Source of the DNA: Brevundimonas sp. Root1279
GTDB taxonomy: Bacteria; Pseudomonadota; Alphaproteobacteria; Caulobacterales; Caulobacteraceae
Reading direction: 5' to 3'
Length of the DNA: 64,000 bases
Assembly: GCF_001425945.1 (NCBI RefSeq)
Contig: NZ_LMEB01000007.1
Coordinates: 62,163 to 126,162 of the forward strand
Both the position numbers and the translations under genes were made by a program. The notes under the pieces were generated by a model, which saw only the letters and a list, made by a program, of their open reading frames with translations, was not told where the DNA came from and made no database searches. Positions 52,719 through 60,794 of this stretch are shown in pieces (the stretch's first letter is position 1; each line of letters opens with the position of its first letter).

Positions 52719-53861
52719 TCAGTCCGGCCGGGCCGCCAGGGTCGCTAGCGCAGCCGGGGCGCCCTTCCCGCACGCGACCTTGTCCTTGCGGCCCCAGGCC
52801 AGGCTCGAGGCGGCGGAGTAGTTCCACACCGCGGCCAGCAGGGCCCCAGCCACCCCGGCTAGGAGAGTCGGCACGTGCAGCGCATGCAGGGACATCCCCG
52901 CGATCTGGTTGATCAGCGCCCCGGCCCCGCAGGCCAGGTAGAAGGCCAGCAGCCCCTTCCAGAAGGCGGCCCCGGTCAGTCGCCGGTCGCGGAAGGTCAG
53001 CAGATTGTTGAGCACGAAATTGCTGCTCATCGCCGCCGCCACCGCCCCGGCCTGGGCGGCCCAGAACGGCGCGCCGACGGCTTCGAGCACGGCCAGCAGG
53101 CCGACGTTGACGACCACGCCCGAGGCGCCGACCGCTCCGAACATCACGAACCGCGCCGACAGCAGCCCCTTGGTGCGCTTTTCGACCAGCTGGGCGCCGA
53201 GCTCGGCGATGACCCGCAGGTCCAGCTTGGACTCGCCGCCCAGGCGCGAGCGCAGGGCCGTCGGGGTCTCGAACACCTTCGGCGTCCGCCGGCCGGACAG
53301 GGCCAGGTCCAGCAGGACCTTGTAGCCGACCGGCGACATGCGCGGCCCGGCCTCGTCCAGCCACTCGCGGCGGAACAGGAACAGGCCGGCCATCGGGTCG
53401 GTCGTCGGCGTGCCGGTGACCAGCTTGGCCAGCAGCGTCCCGCCCTGGCTCAGCCGGTGGCGGAAACCGGTCAGGCCGGTGTGGGCGCCGGGCGCGTAGC
53501 GGCTGGCCACGGCGATGTCCGCGCCCTCGGCCTGCAGCCCCGCCAGCAGCTTCGGCAGGGTCGCCGGGTCGTGCTGGCCGTCGCCGTCCATCAGCCCCAG
53601 GACGCGGCCTCGGGCCTGGGCCCAGCCGGCGGCGGCGGCGGCGGCCAGGCCGCGCTCGCCCTGACGGCGCACCAACCGGATGCGGCGGTCCTCGCGGGCG
53701 CAGGCGCGGACCACGTCAGCGGTGCGCTCGTCGGCGGAATCGTCGACCACCAGGATCTCGACGTCGACATGCGCTAGATGCCCCAGCGCCTCGCGCAGCA
53801 CCGGGCCGATCGACTCGGATTCGTCGAGGGTGCAGATCACCAGAGAAAGTTCGGGAGCCAT
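52719..53861 (-). CDS. Family 2 glycosyltransferase fused to GtrA-like membrane domain
   Basis: 380 residues. The N-terminal GT2 domain (about 1-225, dolichol-phosphate mannosyltransferase type) shows 'SLVICTLDESESI', 'ILVVDDSADERTADVV' and 'GLMDGDGQHDPATLPKLL'. From about 235 to 360 four membrane helices with 'RFVMFGAVGASGVVVNVGLL' and 'SSNFVLNNLLTFRDR' form a GtrA domain. It probably loads a sugar on polyprenyl phosphate and flips it. It shares a TGATG overlap with the upstream DUF2029 gene, its likely partner. Confidence 0.9.
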   Translation of the reverse strand: MAPELSLVICTLDESESIGPVLREALGHLAHVDVEILVVDDSADERTADVVRACAREDRRIRLVRRQGERGLAAAAAAGWAQARGRVLGLMDGDGQHDPATLPKLLAGLQAEGADIAVASRYAPGAHTGLTGFRHRLSQGGTLLAKLVTGTPTTDPMAGLFLFRREWLDEAGPRMSPVGYKVLLDLALSGRRTPKVFETPTALRSRLGGESKLDLRVIAELGAQLVEKRTKGLLSARFVMFGAVGASGVVVNVGLLAVLEAVGAPFWAAQAGAVAAAMSSNFVLNNLLTFRDRRLTGAAFWKGLLAFYLACGAGALINQIAGMSLHALHVPTLLAGVAGALLAAVWNYSAASSLAWGRKDKVACGKGAPAALATLAARPD

Positions 53862-55108
53862 CAGGGCCTCGCCATCGAAAGGGTAGCGGCGTCAGGAAGG
53901 TTCGCTTCGACCGTCTCGGCCGTCCGGGCGCGACGCACCAGACAGGCCAGCAGGCCCAGGACCACAAGCGGCGCGACCGGCAGGCCGGCGGCCATGGCCA
54001 GCGACCGGGACACGACCGGCAGGACGAAGCCGGCGACCAGCGCCGCCTTCTCCCAATCACGCCAGCCGTCACGGCCAGGGTCCTTCGTCGCCTCGCGGAA
54101 CAGCCAGGCCAGCGGCACGGCCAGCAGCAGCAGGTCGTAGTCGAGCAGGAAGGGGGTCGCGAGCAGGGTCGCGGCGGCCAGCACCGCGCCGCGCGCCCGC
54201 GCATCCGCCTTGCGGGTCATCCAGACGGAGGCCCCGGCGGCGACCAGCGCCAGCCCTTGCAGGGCCCAGGCGACTGCGCCCGGGGCGCCCAGCAGCCGGG
54301 CCCCGGCATAGGCGCTCTGCATCTTGGCGTAGCCGACGAGGTTCTGCTCCAGCGTCTGCCGGGCCAGGGCCGAGGTCTCGAAGAATCCCTGCCAGGCCTC
54401 CGGTCCGAGCACGACCAGCGACAGGGCGCACAGGCCGACGGCGGTCGCGCCGGCGGCGATGAAGCCGCGCCAGTTGCCGGTGGCGATCATGAACAGCGGG
54501 ACCAGGACGGCCAGGTGCGGCTTGATGACCAGGCAGCCGAACAGCACGCCGGACAGCCACGGCCGCTTCGACGCGATCAGGGCCCCGGCCCCGAACAGGG
54601 CGGCGGTCAGGAAGGCGTTCTGACCATGGCCGGCGTTGACCAACACGGCGGGGAAGGCGGCGATCGGCAACCAGCCGGACTCACGGCCCAGCCACCGTCG
54701 CGCCATGGCGGCGAAGGCCGCGCCGGTCGCGCCCAGCCACACCGCCAGCGAGGCGGCGTAGGGCAGGAGCGCGAGCGGCAGGCAGAGCAGCAGATAGGGG
54801 GGCGGGTAGAAGAAGGCGGCATAGCCCGCGCCCGGCCCGAATATCGCCGTCTGGGCGGCGCGGTGCGCTTCGACATCCCACGGCGAGCCGCCGGCCAGGG
54901 CCAGCTGCGAGGCAGTCCAGAAGCTGGCGAAGTCGGTGCCCAGCGCCTTGCCCTGCGGATCCAGCAGGGGCGACGAGAGATACAGATAGCCGACGGCGAC
55001 GATCGCCGACAGCACCGCCAGGATGGCCAGATAGCCCTTGGCTCGCGCGGCGTCGAACCAATCGGCGCGGCGGATCAGGTCCAGGGTCTGGGCGGCGCGC
55101 GGCCCCAT
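53861..55108 (-). CDS. DUF2029/GT87-like membrane glycosyltransferase
   Basis: 415 residues with about ten membrane segments. 'LGTDFASFWTASQLALAGGSP' in the first periplasmic loop (quoted as DFASFWTASQLALAGG), 'FFYPPPYLLLCLPLALLP' and 'SAYAGARLLGAP' are typical of GT-C fold DUF2029 proteins that use polyprenyl-phosphate sugars. The following gene encodes a suitable sugar donor synthase/flippase. The acceptor (cell-surface glycan or lipid) is unknown. Confidence 0.85.
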   Translation of the reverse strand: MGPRAAQTLDLIRRADWFDAARAKGYLAILAVLSAIVAVGYLYLSSPLLDPQGKALGTDFASFWTASQLALAGGSPWDVEAHRAAQTAIFGPGAGYAAFFYPPPYLLLCLPLALLPYAASLAVWLGATGAAFAAMARRWLGRESGWLPIAAFPAVLVNAGHGQNAFLTAALFGAGALIASKRPWLSGVLFGCLVIKPHLAVLVPLFMIATGNWRGFIAAGATAVGLCALSLVVLGPEAWQGFFETSALARQTLEQNLVGYAKMQSAYAGARLLGAPGAVAWALQGLALVAAGASVWMTRKADARARGAVLAAATLLATPFLLDYDLLLLAVPLAWLFREATKDPGRDGWRDWEKAALVAGFVLPVVSRSLAMAAGLPVAPLVVLGLLACLVRRARTAETVEANLPDAATLSMARP

Positions 55109-55202
55109 GCATCCTCCGACGGGTGAAGGATCAGCCTCGCCCGAAGATGCTTAAGGCCGCATGCAGCGACAGGGTTGATGGGGTCTTAAGCGCCCAGGCG
55201 GC

Positions 55203-55646
55203 TCAGCTCCGGCGGTCGCCCAGCCAGCGCAGGACGAAGGCCAGGGTGGCGGTGAAGAAGCCCAGGGTCGCCGACAGGGCCGCGCCGGCATAGCTCGGGG
55301 CGGTGATCTCGAAACTGACGCCGCCCATGCGCGCCGCGATCTGCTGGGTCGTCATCACCGTATAGCCTGCGCCCAGCAGCCCGAACCCGATCGCGGCGAG
55401 CCCCACGAGGAAGAGCGGCGTGTTCATCCGCCCCCGGCCCATGATCACCGCTGCGAGGCCTAGGCCGAGCACCGCGAACTGCAGCAGCAGGATCAGCAGC
55501 ATGAACATCTTGGCCAGGATGTCAGCGTCCAGGAAGACATAGGCCGCCGTCAGCCCCTCGACGCTCGACATCAGCCATTGCAGCAGGCCGCCCGAGACGG
55601 CCAGGCCGACCGCCGCGATGAACAGCCAGATCGCGTGCTTCTTCAT
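55203..55646 (-). CDS. Small integral membrane protein
   Basis: 147 residues from the ATG at 55646, with CTGGAGGGG 6 bp upstream; the longer open frame reads into the regA stop region and is not credible. Four hydrophobic segments (about 5-25, 45-70, 75-95, 115-140). No family recognised. It lies downstream of regA on the same strand with a 56-bp gap. Confidence 0.72.
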   Translation of the reverse strand: MKKHAIWLFIAAVGLAVSGGLLQWLMSSVEGLTAAYVFLDADILAKMFMLLILLLQFAVLGLGLAAVIMGRGRMNTPLFLVGLAAIGFGLLGAGYTVMTTQQIAARMGGVSFEITAPSYAGAALSATLGFFTATLAFVLRWLGDRRS

Positions 55647-55702
55647 GGGAGCCCCCTCCAGGTTCGCCCGCAGGCTGGCCGGAGGCGGCTCTACGGTCAA
55701 GC

Positions 55703-56257
55703 TCAGCGCGGCGCGCGCTTGGCCAGGATGCGCTGCAGGGTGCGGCGGTGCATGCCGAGACGGCGGGCCGTCTCGGAGACGTTGTGGTCGCACAGCTCGT
55801 AGACGCGCTGGATATGCTCCCAGCGCACCCGGTCGGCGCTCATCGGATTGTCCGGCGGCTCGGGGGCCTCGCCGGTCATCAGCAGGGCCTTGACCACGTC
55901 GTCGGCGTCGGCCGGCTTCTGCAGATAGTCGACCGCCCCCGCCTTCACCGCCGCGACGGCGGTGGCGATGGCGCCGTAGCCGGTCAGCATGACGATGCGG
56001 GCGTCCTCGCGCCGGTCGCGGATGGCTTCGACCACCTTCAGCCCGTTGCCGTCCTCCAGCCGCATGTCCAGCACCGCGAAGGCAGGCAGGCCGCTGCGCA
56101 GCGCCTCATTGGCCTCCGCGACCGAACCGGCTGTGGTCACGGTGAATCCCCGGCTCTCCAGCGCGCGCCCCAGGCGTGTGCGCAGGGCGTTGTCGTCGTC
56201 GAGCAGGAGGAGGGTCTTGTCCTCGAGGGCGGCGATCCGGTCTTCGATCTCGGTCAT
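55703..56257 (-). CDS. regA: Redox response regulator RegA/PrrA/ActR
   Basis: 184 residues. The receiver domain (about 14-130) has LLLDDDN, phosphorylation site D64 in AVLDMRLEDG, and 'MLTGYGAIATAV'. The C-terminal Fis-type HTH ('VSETARRLGMHRRTLQRILA', about 160-180) is the highly conserved RegA DNA-binding helix. In alphaproteobacteria RegA controls respiratory, energy and carbon genes by redox state. It follows regB with 80 bp between and pairs with it. Confidence 0.94.
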   Translation of the reverse strand: MTEIEDRIAALEDKTLLLLDDDNALRTRLGRALESRGFTVTTAGSVAEANEALRSGLPAFAVLDMRLEDGNGLKVVEAIRDRREDARIVMLTGYGAIATAVAAVKAGAVDYLQKPADADDVVKALLMTGEAPEPPDNPMSADRVRWEHIQRVYELCDHNVSETARRLGMHRRTLQRILAKRAPR

Positions 56258-56337
56258 GGGCGTCTCCTGGGCCTCAAGTCGGTAACGGCTCGCCGTCGGT
56301 CAAGGTCCCTGGCGAGGGTGCGACACTACAGCAGCGC

Positions 56338-57828
56338 TTAGGCGGGAACCTCCAGGGCGGGACGCGGCCAGCGGATGGCGACGCGGGCGCCCTTGGGCAG
56401 GCCCTTGCCGCCGTCGCCGAGGCCGACGGTGACCTTGCCGCCGGTGCGCTCAAGCAGGGTGCGGGCGATGAAGAAGCCCAGGCCCATGCCGCCCTGGCTC
56501 GGCGCAATGGCCTCGGGCTGGGGCGCGACCTTGCCGCCCTTGCCGCCCTTGGCCTTGCGCCCCGGGCCCGCCGACGAGACGGAGTGGGCGATCTGGGCCG
56601 CCAGGGCCCTGCGCGCCTTGCCCTGCGGGCGGCTGGTCACATAGGGCTCGCCGAGGCGGGGCAGGATGTCGGCCGGGAAGCCGGGACCGTCGTCGACCAC
56701 CTCGATCTCGATGAAGCCGGCGTCGACCAGGGCCTGGACGCGCACCTTGCTGTTGGCGAAGTCGGCGGCGTTCTCGACCAGGGTCGACAGGCCGTGGATC
56801 ACCTCGGGCAGGCGACGAACGCGCGGCGCAGGCTCGCCTGAGGCCGTGCGGACGGCGACGGTGAAGGCCAGGTCGAAGCCCCGGTGGGGCTCGACCACCT
56901 CCTCCAGCAGGGCCTTCAGCCCGACATTGGCGAACGCCTCGTCGCCCTCCTCCGGCTGCTGTGACAGGCGTTTGAGGATGTCCCGGCAGCGTTCGGCCTG
57001 CTGCAGGATCAGGCCGGCGTCCTCGGCGGCCGGCCCGTCGGGCGCGGCGCGCAGCATCTCCTTGGCGACCACTTGGATGGTGGCCAGGGGCGTGCCCAGC
57101 TCGTGCGCCGCCGCCGCCGCCAGCCCGCCCAGGGCCGCCAGCCGCTGCTCGCGCTGCAGCACGTCCTGGGTCGTCGCCAGAGCGAGTTCCAGCTTCTCAG
57201 CGTCGGCCGCCACCCGCCACGCATAGGCCGAGGTGAAGACCACGCCGGTGATCAGGGCCAGGCCGATGCCGAAACGGTAGAGGACGGGCAGATCCAGTTC
57301 GGTGCCCGCCTGCCATGGCAGGGGCATGGAGAAGAAGAACAGGCCGACGGTGGCCAGCAGCACCAGCAGCCCCATCATCGCCGCCTGCCGCCCCGGCAGG
57401 GAGGCGGCCGCCACCGTCACCGGCGCCACCAGCAGCAGGCAGAAGGGGTTCTGCAGCCCGCCGGTCAGCGCCAGCAGTAGGCTGAGCTGCAGGATGTCAA
57501 AGCCCAGATGCGCCGCGGTCAGCGCCCCGTCGGGCATGGCCACGTCGCTGCGCTGCAACCGGGCGGTGGCGTTCAGATTGACTGCGATGCTGGCGGCGAT
57601 CACCGCCAGACAGCCCCACAGGGGCAGGTCGAAGTGGAAATAGGCCGTGGCCACGAAGATGGTGGCGCTCTGCCCGGCGATGGCCATCCAGCGCAGGATG
57701 ACCAGGGTGCGCAGACTCAGCCCCCGGCTGCGCCGCGGCAGGTTGCGAAAGCCGGCGAAGCGGCCCTGGCCGTCCGGCGGCAGAAGGCCCAGAGGCTGCG
57801 ACGAAGGAGGGTCTTGGGTCGGGTTCAC
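56338..57828 (-). CDS. regB: Redox sensor histidine kinase RegB/PrrB/ActS
   Basis: 496 residues. Six membrane segments (about 45-205) include the universally conserved quinone-sensing heptapeptide GGLQNPF (123-129). The H-box is AAAHELGTPLAT with H242. The redox-active cysteine position is kept as C281 in AERCRDIL. The ATPase domain follows with 'VVDDGPGFP' and 'GMGLGFFIARTLLE'. The insert 'PGRKAKGGKGGKVAPQPEA' in the ATPase lid is unusually Lys/Gly-rich. Senses respiratory quinone/redox state and signals to RegA. It is divergent from the SCO1 gene by 53 bp. Confidence 0.94.
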   Translation of the reverse strand: MNPTQDPPSSQPLGLLPPDGQGRFAGFRNLPRRSRGLSLRTLVILRWMAIAGQSATIFVATAYFHFDLPLWGCLAVIAASIAVNLNATARLQRSDVAMPDGALTAAHLGFDILQLSLLLALTGGLQNPFCLLLVAPVTVAAASLPGRQAAMMGLLVLLATVGLFFFSMPLPWQAGTELDLPVLYRFGIGLALITGVVFTSAYAWRVAADAEKLELALATTQDVLQREQRLAALGGLAAAAAHELGTPLATIQVVAKEMLRAAPDGPAAEDAGLILQQAERCRDILKRLSQQPEEGDEAFANVGLKALLEEVVEPHRGFDLAFTVAVRTASGEPAPRVRRLPEVIHGLSTLVENAADFANSKVRVQALVDAGFIEIEVVDDGPGFPADILPRLGEPYVTSRPQGKARRALAAQIAHSVSSAGPGRKAKGGKGGKVAPQPEAIAPSQGGMGLGFFIARTLLERTGGKVTVGLGDGGKGLPKGARVAIRWPRPALEVPA

Positions 57829-57881
57829 GGCTCTTCTATAGACCGGCCACGCCCAAAGGGCGCGTTTTCGACGAGGGGGCC

Positions 57882-58505
57882 ATGCCGCGCCGTTCCATCC
57901 TGCTGTTCGCCGGCGCCTGCGCGGCCCTGGCCGTCGCGGTGATCATCGCCACCGTCTTCATGCTCGGCCGCAGCGGACCCGCCGCCCTGCCCGGGACGGT
58001 CGTCTCCACCGGCGAGGCCAAGGTCGGCGGACCGTTCCAACTGGTCAACCAGGACGGCCAGACCGTCGATCAGTCGCTGCTCGCGGGCAAGTGGTCGGTG
58101 GTCTTCTTCGGCTTCACCTACTGCCCGGACTTCTGCCCCGGGACGCTGCAGATGCTCGAGGCGACCAAGCGCGAACTGGGGCCGCAGGCCGAGAATCTGC
58201 AGATCGTCTTCGTCACCGTCGATCCCGAGCGCGACACGCCGCAGGCGCTGAAGGACTACCTCTCGGCCGACGGCTTCCCGCAGGGCGTGGTCGGCCTGAC
58301 CGGGACGCCGCAGCAGGTGAAGGCCGCCGCCGACGCCTACCGCGCCTATTACCAAAAGGTCGGGACGGGCGAGGATTACACCATGAACCACTCGCTCACG
58401 ATCTACCTGATGGGCCCGGACGGGAAGTTCCGCTCAGCCCTGACCCACGACCTGGGCCCGCAGCGCGGCGCGCAGGTGATCCGCAATGTGATGGCGCGGG
58501 GGTGA
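57882..58505 (+). CDS. SCO1/SenC/PrrC copper-binding protein
   Basis: 207 residues. One N-terminal membrane anchor (about 6-28) and a periplasmic thioredoxin fold with copper ligands C81 and C85 (FTYCPDFCPG) and H170 (YTMNHSLT). SCO proteins deliver copper to cytochrome c oxidase, and PrrC/SenC genes often lie with RegB/RegA. Here it is divergent from regB, so it may be RegA-controlled. Three tandem palindromic repeats follow 3 bp after the stop. Confidence 0.94.
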   Translation: MPRRSILLFAGACAALAVAVIIATVFMLGRSGPAALPGTVVSTGEAKVGGPFQLVNQDGQTVDQSLLAGKWSVVFFGFTYCPDFCPGTLQMLEATKRELGPQAENLQIVFVTVDPERDTPQALKDYLSADGFPQGVVGLTGTPQQVKAAADAYRAYYQKVGTGEDYTMNHSLTIYLMGPDGKFRSALTHDLGPQRGAQVIRNVMARG

Positions 58506-58508
58506 CAG

Positions 58509-58654
58509 GCCGCGTCGGGTCGAGAAGGCGCAGCCTTCTGACCGCGGCCCACTCCAAAAGCCGCGTCGGGTCGAGAAGGCGGAGCCTTCTGACCGCGGCC
58601 CACTCCAAAGCCGCGTCGGGTCGAGAAGGCGGAGCCTTCTGACCGCGGCCCACC
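58509..58654 (+). repeat. Three tandem 50-51 bp palindromic repeat units
   Basis: Units begin at 58509, 58560 and 58610, each starting GCCGCGTCGGGTCGAGAAGG. The centre AGAAGGC-GGA-GCCTTCT is a 7-bp stem (AGAAGGC-GCA-GCCTTCT in unit 1), flanked by GACCGCGGCCCACTCCAAA except in the last unit. Units differ by one core base and one A in the A-run. They have no spacers. A single inverted copy is at 52672-52713. Confidence 0.9.
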
Positions 58655-58792
58655 AAGAGTTGATCGCCCCCCGACCCGATCCGGGCCGGAGAGGCCTCCC
58701 CAGACAACAGCGTGATCGCTGATAATCCTTTTGCAGTGCAGTGCGTTCTATGCTGCCCTGCCGCATCGGCGGGGGCCGCCTCCAAGGATTCC

Positions 58793-60073
58793 ATGCTCTA
58801 TTCGCTTCACGAGCTCGCCTATCACTCGGCGACGCCGTTCCGGATCGGGGCCCAGATGGCCCGACAGTTCTGGAGCTCACCGCTGAACCCGGCCGCCGAC
58901 ACCGCCATCGGACGGACGGCCTTCGCTTCGGCCGGCCTGTTCGAGAGCGTCACCCGGCGCTACGGCAAGCCCGCCTGGGGCCTGGAGAACGTCGCCATCG
59001 GCGGCCTGCCCGTGCGGACCACCGAGCAGGTGGTCTGGTCCTCGCCTTGGTGCCGCCTGGTCCGCTTCGCCCGGCACATCGGCGACCTCAAGCGGGCCGG
59101 CAAGCCCGCCGCCGCCCCGGCGGTCCTGATCGTCGCCCCCCTGTCGGGCCACTACGCCACCCTGCTGCGCGGCACGGTCGAGGCCTTCCTGCAGGACCAC
59201 GACGTCTACGTCACCGACTGGGCCAACGCCCGCCAGGTGCCGATGCTCGAGGGCCGGTTCGACTTCTTCGACTACATCGACCACGTCCGCACCATGCTGG
59301 GCGTCATCGGCCCGCGCGCCCACGTCGTCGGCGTCTGCCAGCCGGGTCCGCCGGTGCTCGCCGCCTGCGCCCTGATGGCCGAGGACGAGGATCCAAACCG
59401 CCCGGCCTCGATGACCTTCATGGGCTCGCCGATCGACGCCCGCCTGTCGCCGACGGTGACCAACGAACTGGCCGAGGAGAAACCCTTCGCCTGGTTCAAG
59501 TCGAACATGATCCACACCGTGCCCTGGCCCTATCCGGGCTTTGGGCGGCGGGTCTATCCGGGCTTCGTGCAGCTCTACAGCTTCATGTCGATGAACGAGG
59601 AGAAGCACACCGACGCCCACTGGCGCTACTTCCAGGACCTGGTGTCCGGCGACGGCGACGGGGCGCAGAAGCATGAGGAATTCTACGACGAGTACCTCTC
59701 GGTGCTGGACCTGTCGGAAGAGTTCTATCTCCAGACCATCGACATCGTCTTCCAGCAGCACCTGCTCCCGCGCGGCCTGCTGGAGCACCGCGGGCGCAAG
59801 GTCGATCTGACGAAGATCACCGACATCGGCCTGATGACGGTCGAGGGCGAGAAGGACGACATCTCCGGCGTCGGACAGACCCAGGCCGCCCATGGCCTCT
59901 GCTCGAACCTGCCCGAGAACCGGCGGGTGCTCTACGTCCAGCCCGAGGTCGGCCACTACGGCGTCTTCAACGGCCGCCGCTTCCGCGACGACATCTACCC
60001 CCGGGTGCGCGACTTCATCGCCACCAACGAGAGCCTCTGTGCAGTACCGGAACGGCCAGCGGCTGCCGCCTGA
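58793..60073 (+). CDS. phaZ: Intracellular polyhydroxyalkanoate depolymerase
   Basis: 426 residues from the ATG at 58793 with CAAGGATTCC upstream; the longer frame from 58712 is Cys/Ala-rich and not family-like. 'MLYSLHELAYHSATPFRIGA' at the start, 'VLIVAPLSGHYATLLRGTVE' and the lipase-like box GVCQPGPP with nucleophile C182 identify the PhaZ/DepA family of cytoplasmic PHB depolymerases. It mobilises stored polyhydroxybutyrate. Its 3' end overlaps the next gene by 35 bp. Confidence 0.94.
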   Translation: MLYSLHELAYHSATPFRIGAQMARQFWSSPLNPAADTAIGRTAFASAGLFESVTRRYGKPAWGLENVAIGGLPVRTTEQVVWSSPWCRLVRFARHIGDLKRAGKPAAAPAVLIVAPLSGHYATLLRGTVEAFLQDHDVYVTDWANARQVPMLEGRFDFFDYIDHVRTMLGVIGPRAHVVGVCQPGPPVLAACALMAEDEDPNRPASMTFMGSPIDARLSPTVTNELAEEKPFAWFKSNMIHTVPWPYPGFGRRVYPGFVQLYSFMSMNEEKHTDAHWRYFQDLVSGDGDGAQKHEEFYDEYLSVLDLSEEFYLQTIDIVFQQHLLPRGLLEHRGRKVDLTKITDIGLMTVEGEKDDISGVGQTQAAHGLCSNLPENRRVLYVQPEVGHYGVFNGRRFRDDIYPRVRDFIATNESLCAVPERPAAAA

Positions 60074-60755
60074 CGCCCTGGGCGTCGCCGCCCGCCTGTC
60101 GGTTAATCCGCGCGCCCGCCGGCTGTCGATCCGCATCGACGGCCGCGCCGGCGAAGCCGTCCTGGTCGCCCCTTCCGAGCGCAAGCTGGCCGAGGTTGTC
60201 GCCTTCGCCCGCACCAAGGCCGCCTGGATGCGCGAGCGCCTGGCCGAGCGGCCTGACAGCGCCCCGCTTGAGCCCGGCGCCGTGGTGCCCCTGTACGGCC
60301 GCCCGACCCGGCTGGTCGCGGTCGGCGGCGCCGGCGCGGCGCGGCTGATCGACGGCCCCGACGGACCCTTCATCCAGTCCGGCGGCGAGGGCGAGGCCTT
60401 CGCCCGCCGGGTCGAGAACCTGTTCAAGCGGCTGGCCCGCCAGGTGCTGCTCGAACGCACCGAGCACCACCTGCGCACGCTCGGCCAGCGTCCGGTCAAG
60501 ATGTCGATCGCCGACACCAAGTCCCGCTGGGGGTCGTGCAGCCCGCACAACCGGTCGATCCGTTACAGCTGGCGCGTCATCCTGGCCCCGCCAGCCGTGG
60601 CCGACTATCTGGCCGCTCACGAAGTCGCCCACCTGGTCCACGCCGACCACAGCCCGGCCTACTGGTCCGTCGTCCAGCGACTCATCGGCGACCACCGCCC
60701 GTACCGCAAATGGCTCCGCGAGAACGGCGCGGCGCTGCACGCGGTCGGCAGATAG
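60039..60755 (+). CDS. YgjP-like M48/DUF45 metallopeptidase
   Basis: 238 residues from a GTG with GAGAG upstream, starting inside the last 35 bp of phaZ. 'RRLSIRIDGRAGEAVLVAPS' near the front, 'IADTKSRWGSCSPHNRSIRY' (about 154) and the zinc site H194-E-V-A-H198 followed by 'HADHSPAYW' are the YgjP/UTP-pyrophosphatase-like DUF45 signature. It is probably cytoplasmic; the substrate is unknown. Confidence 0.9.
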   Translation: MQYRNGQRLPPDALGVAARLSVNPRARRLSIRIDGRAGEAVLVAPSERKLAEVVAFARTKAAWMRERLAERPDSAPLEPGAVVPLYGRPTRLVAVGGAGAARLIDGPDGPFIQSGGEGEAFARRVENLFKRLARQVLLERTEHHLRTLGQRPVKMSIADTKSRWGSCSPHNRSIRYSWRVILAPPAVADYLAAHEVAHLVHADHSPAYWSVVQRLIGDHRPYRKWLRENGAALHAVGR

Positions 60756-60794
60756 CTCGCGTCCCTTCTCCCGCAAGGGCAGAGGACGCCCCGT

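Noticed and set aside
58509..58654. CRISPR array
   Set aside because: Three near-identical 50-bp units adjoin directly with no variable spacers and no cas genes are nearby; palindromic repeat family instead.
58735..58765. PhaR-type operator (TGCAGTGCAGTGC) upstream of phaZ
   Set aside because: The repeat of TGCAG is suggestive, but it does not match a site I can state with confidence, so it was not annotated.
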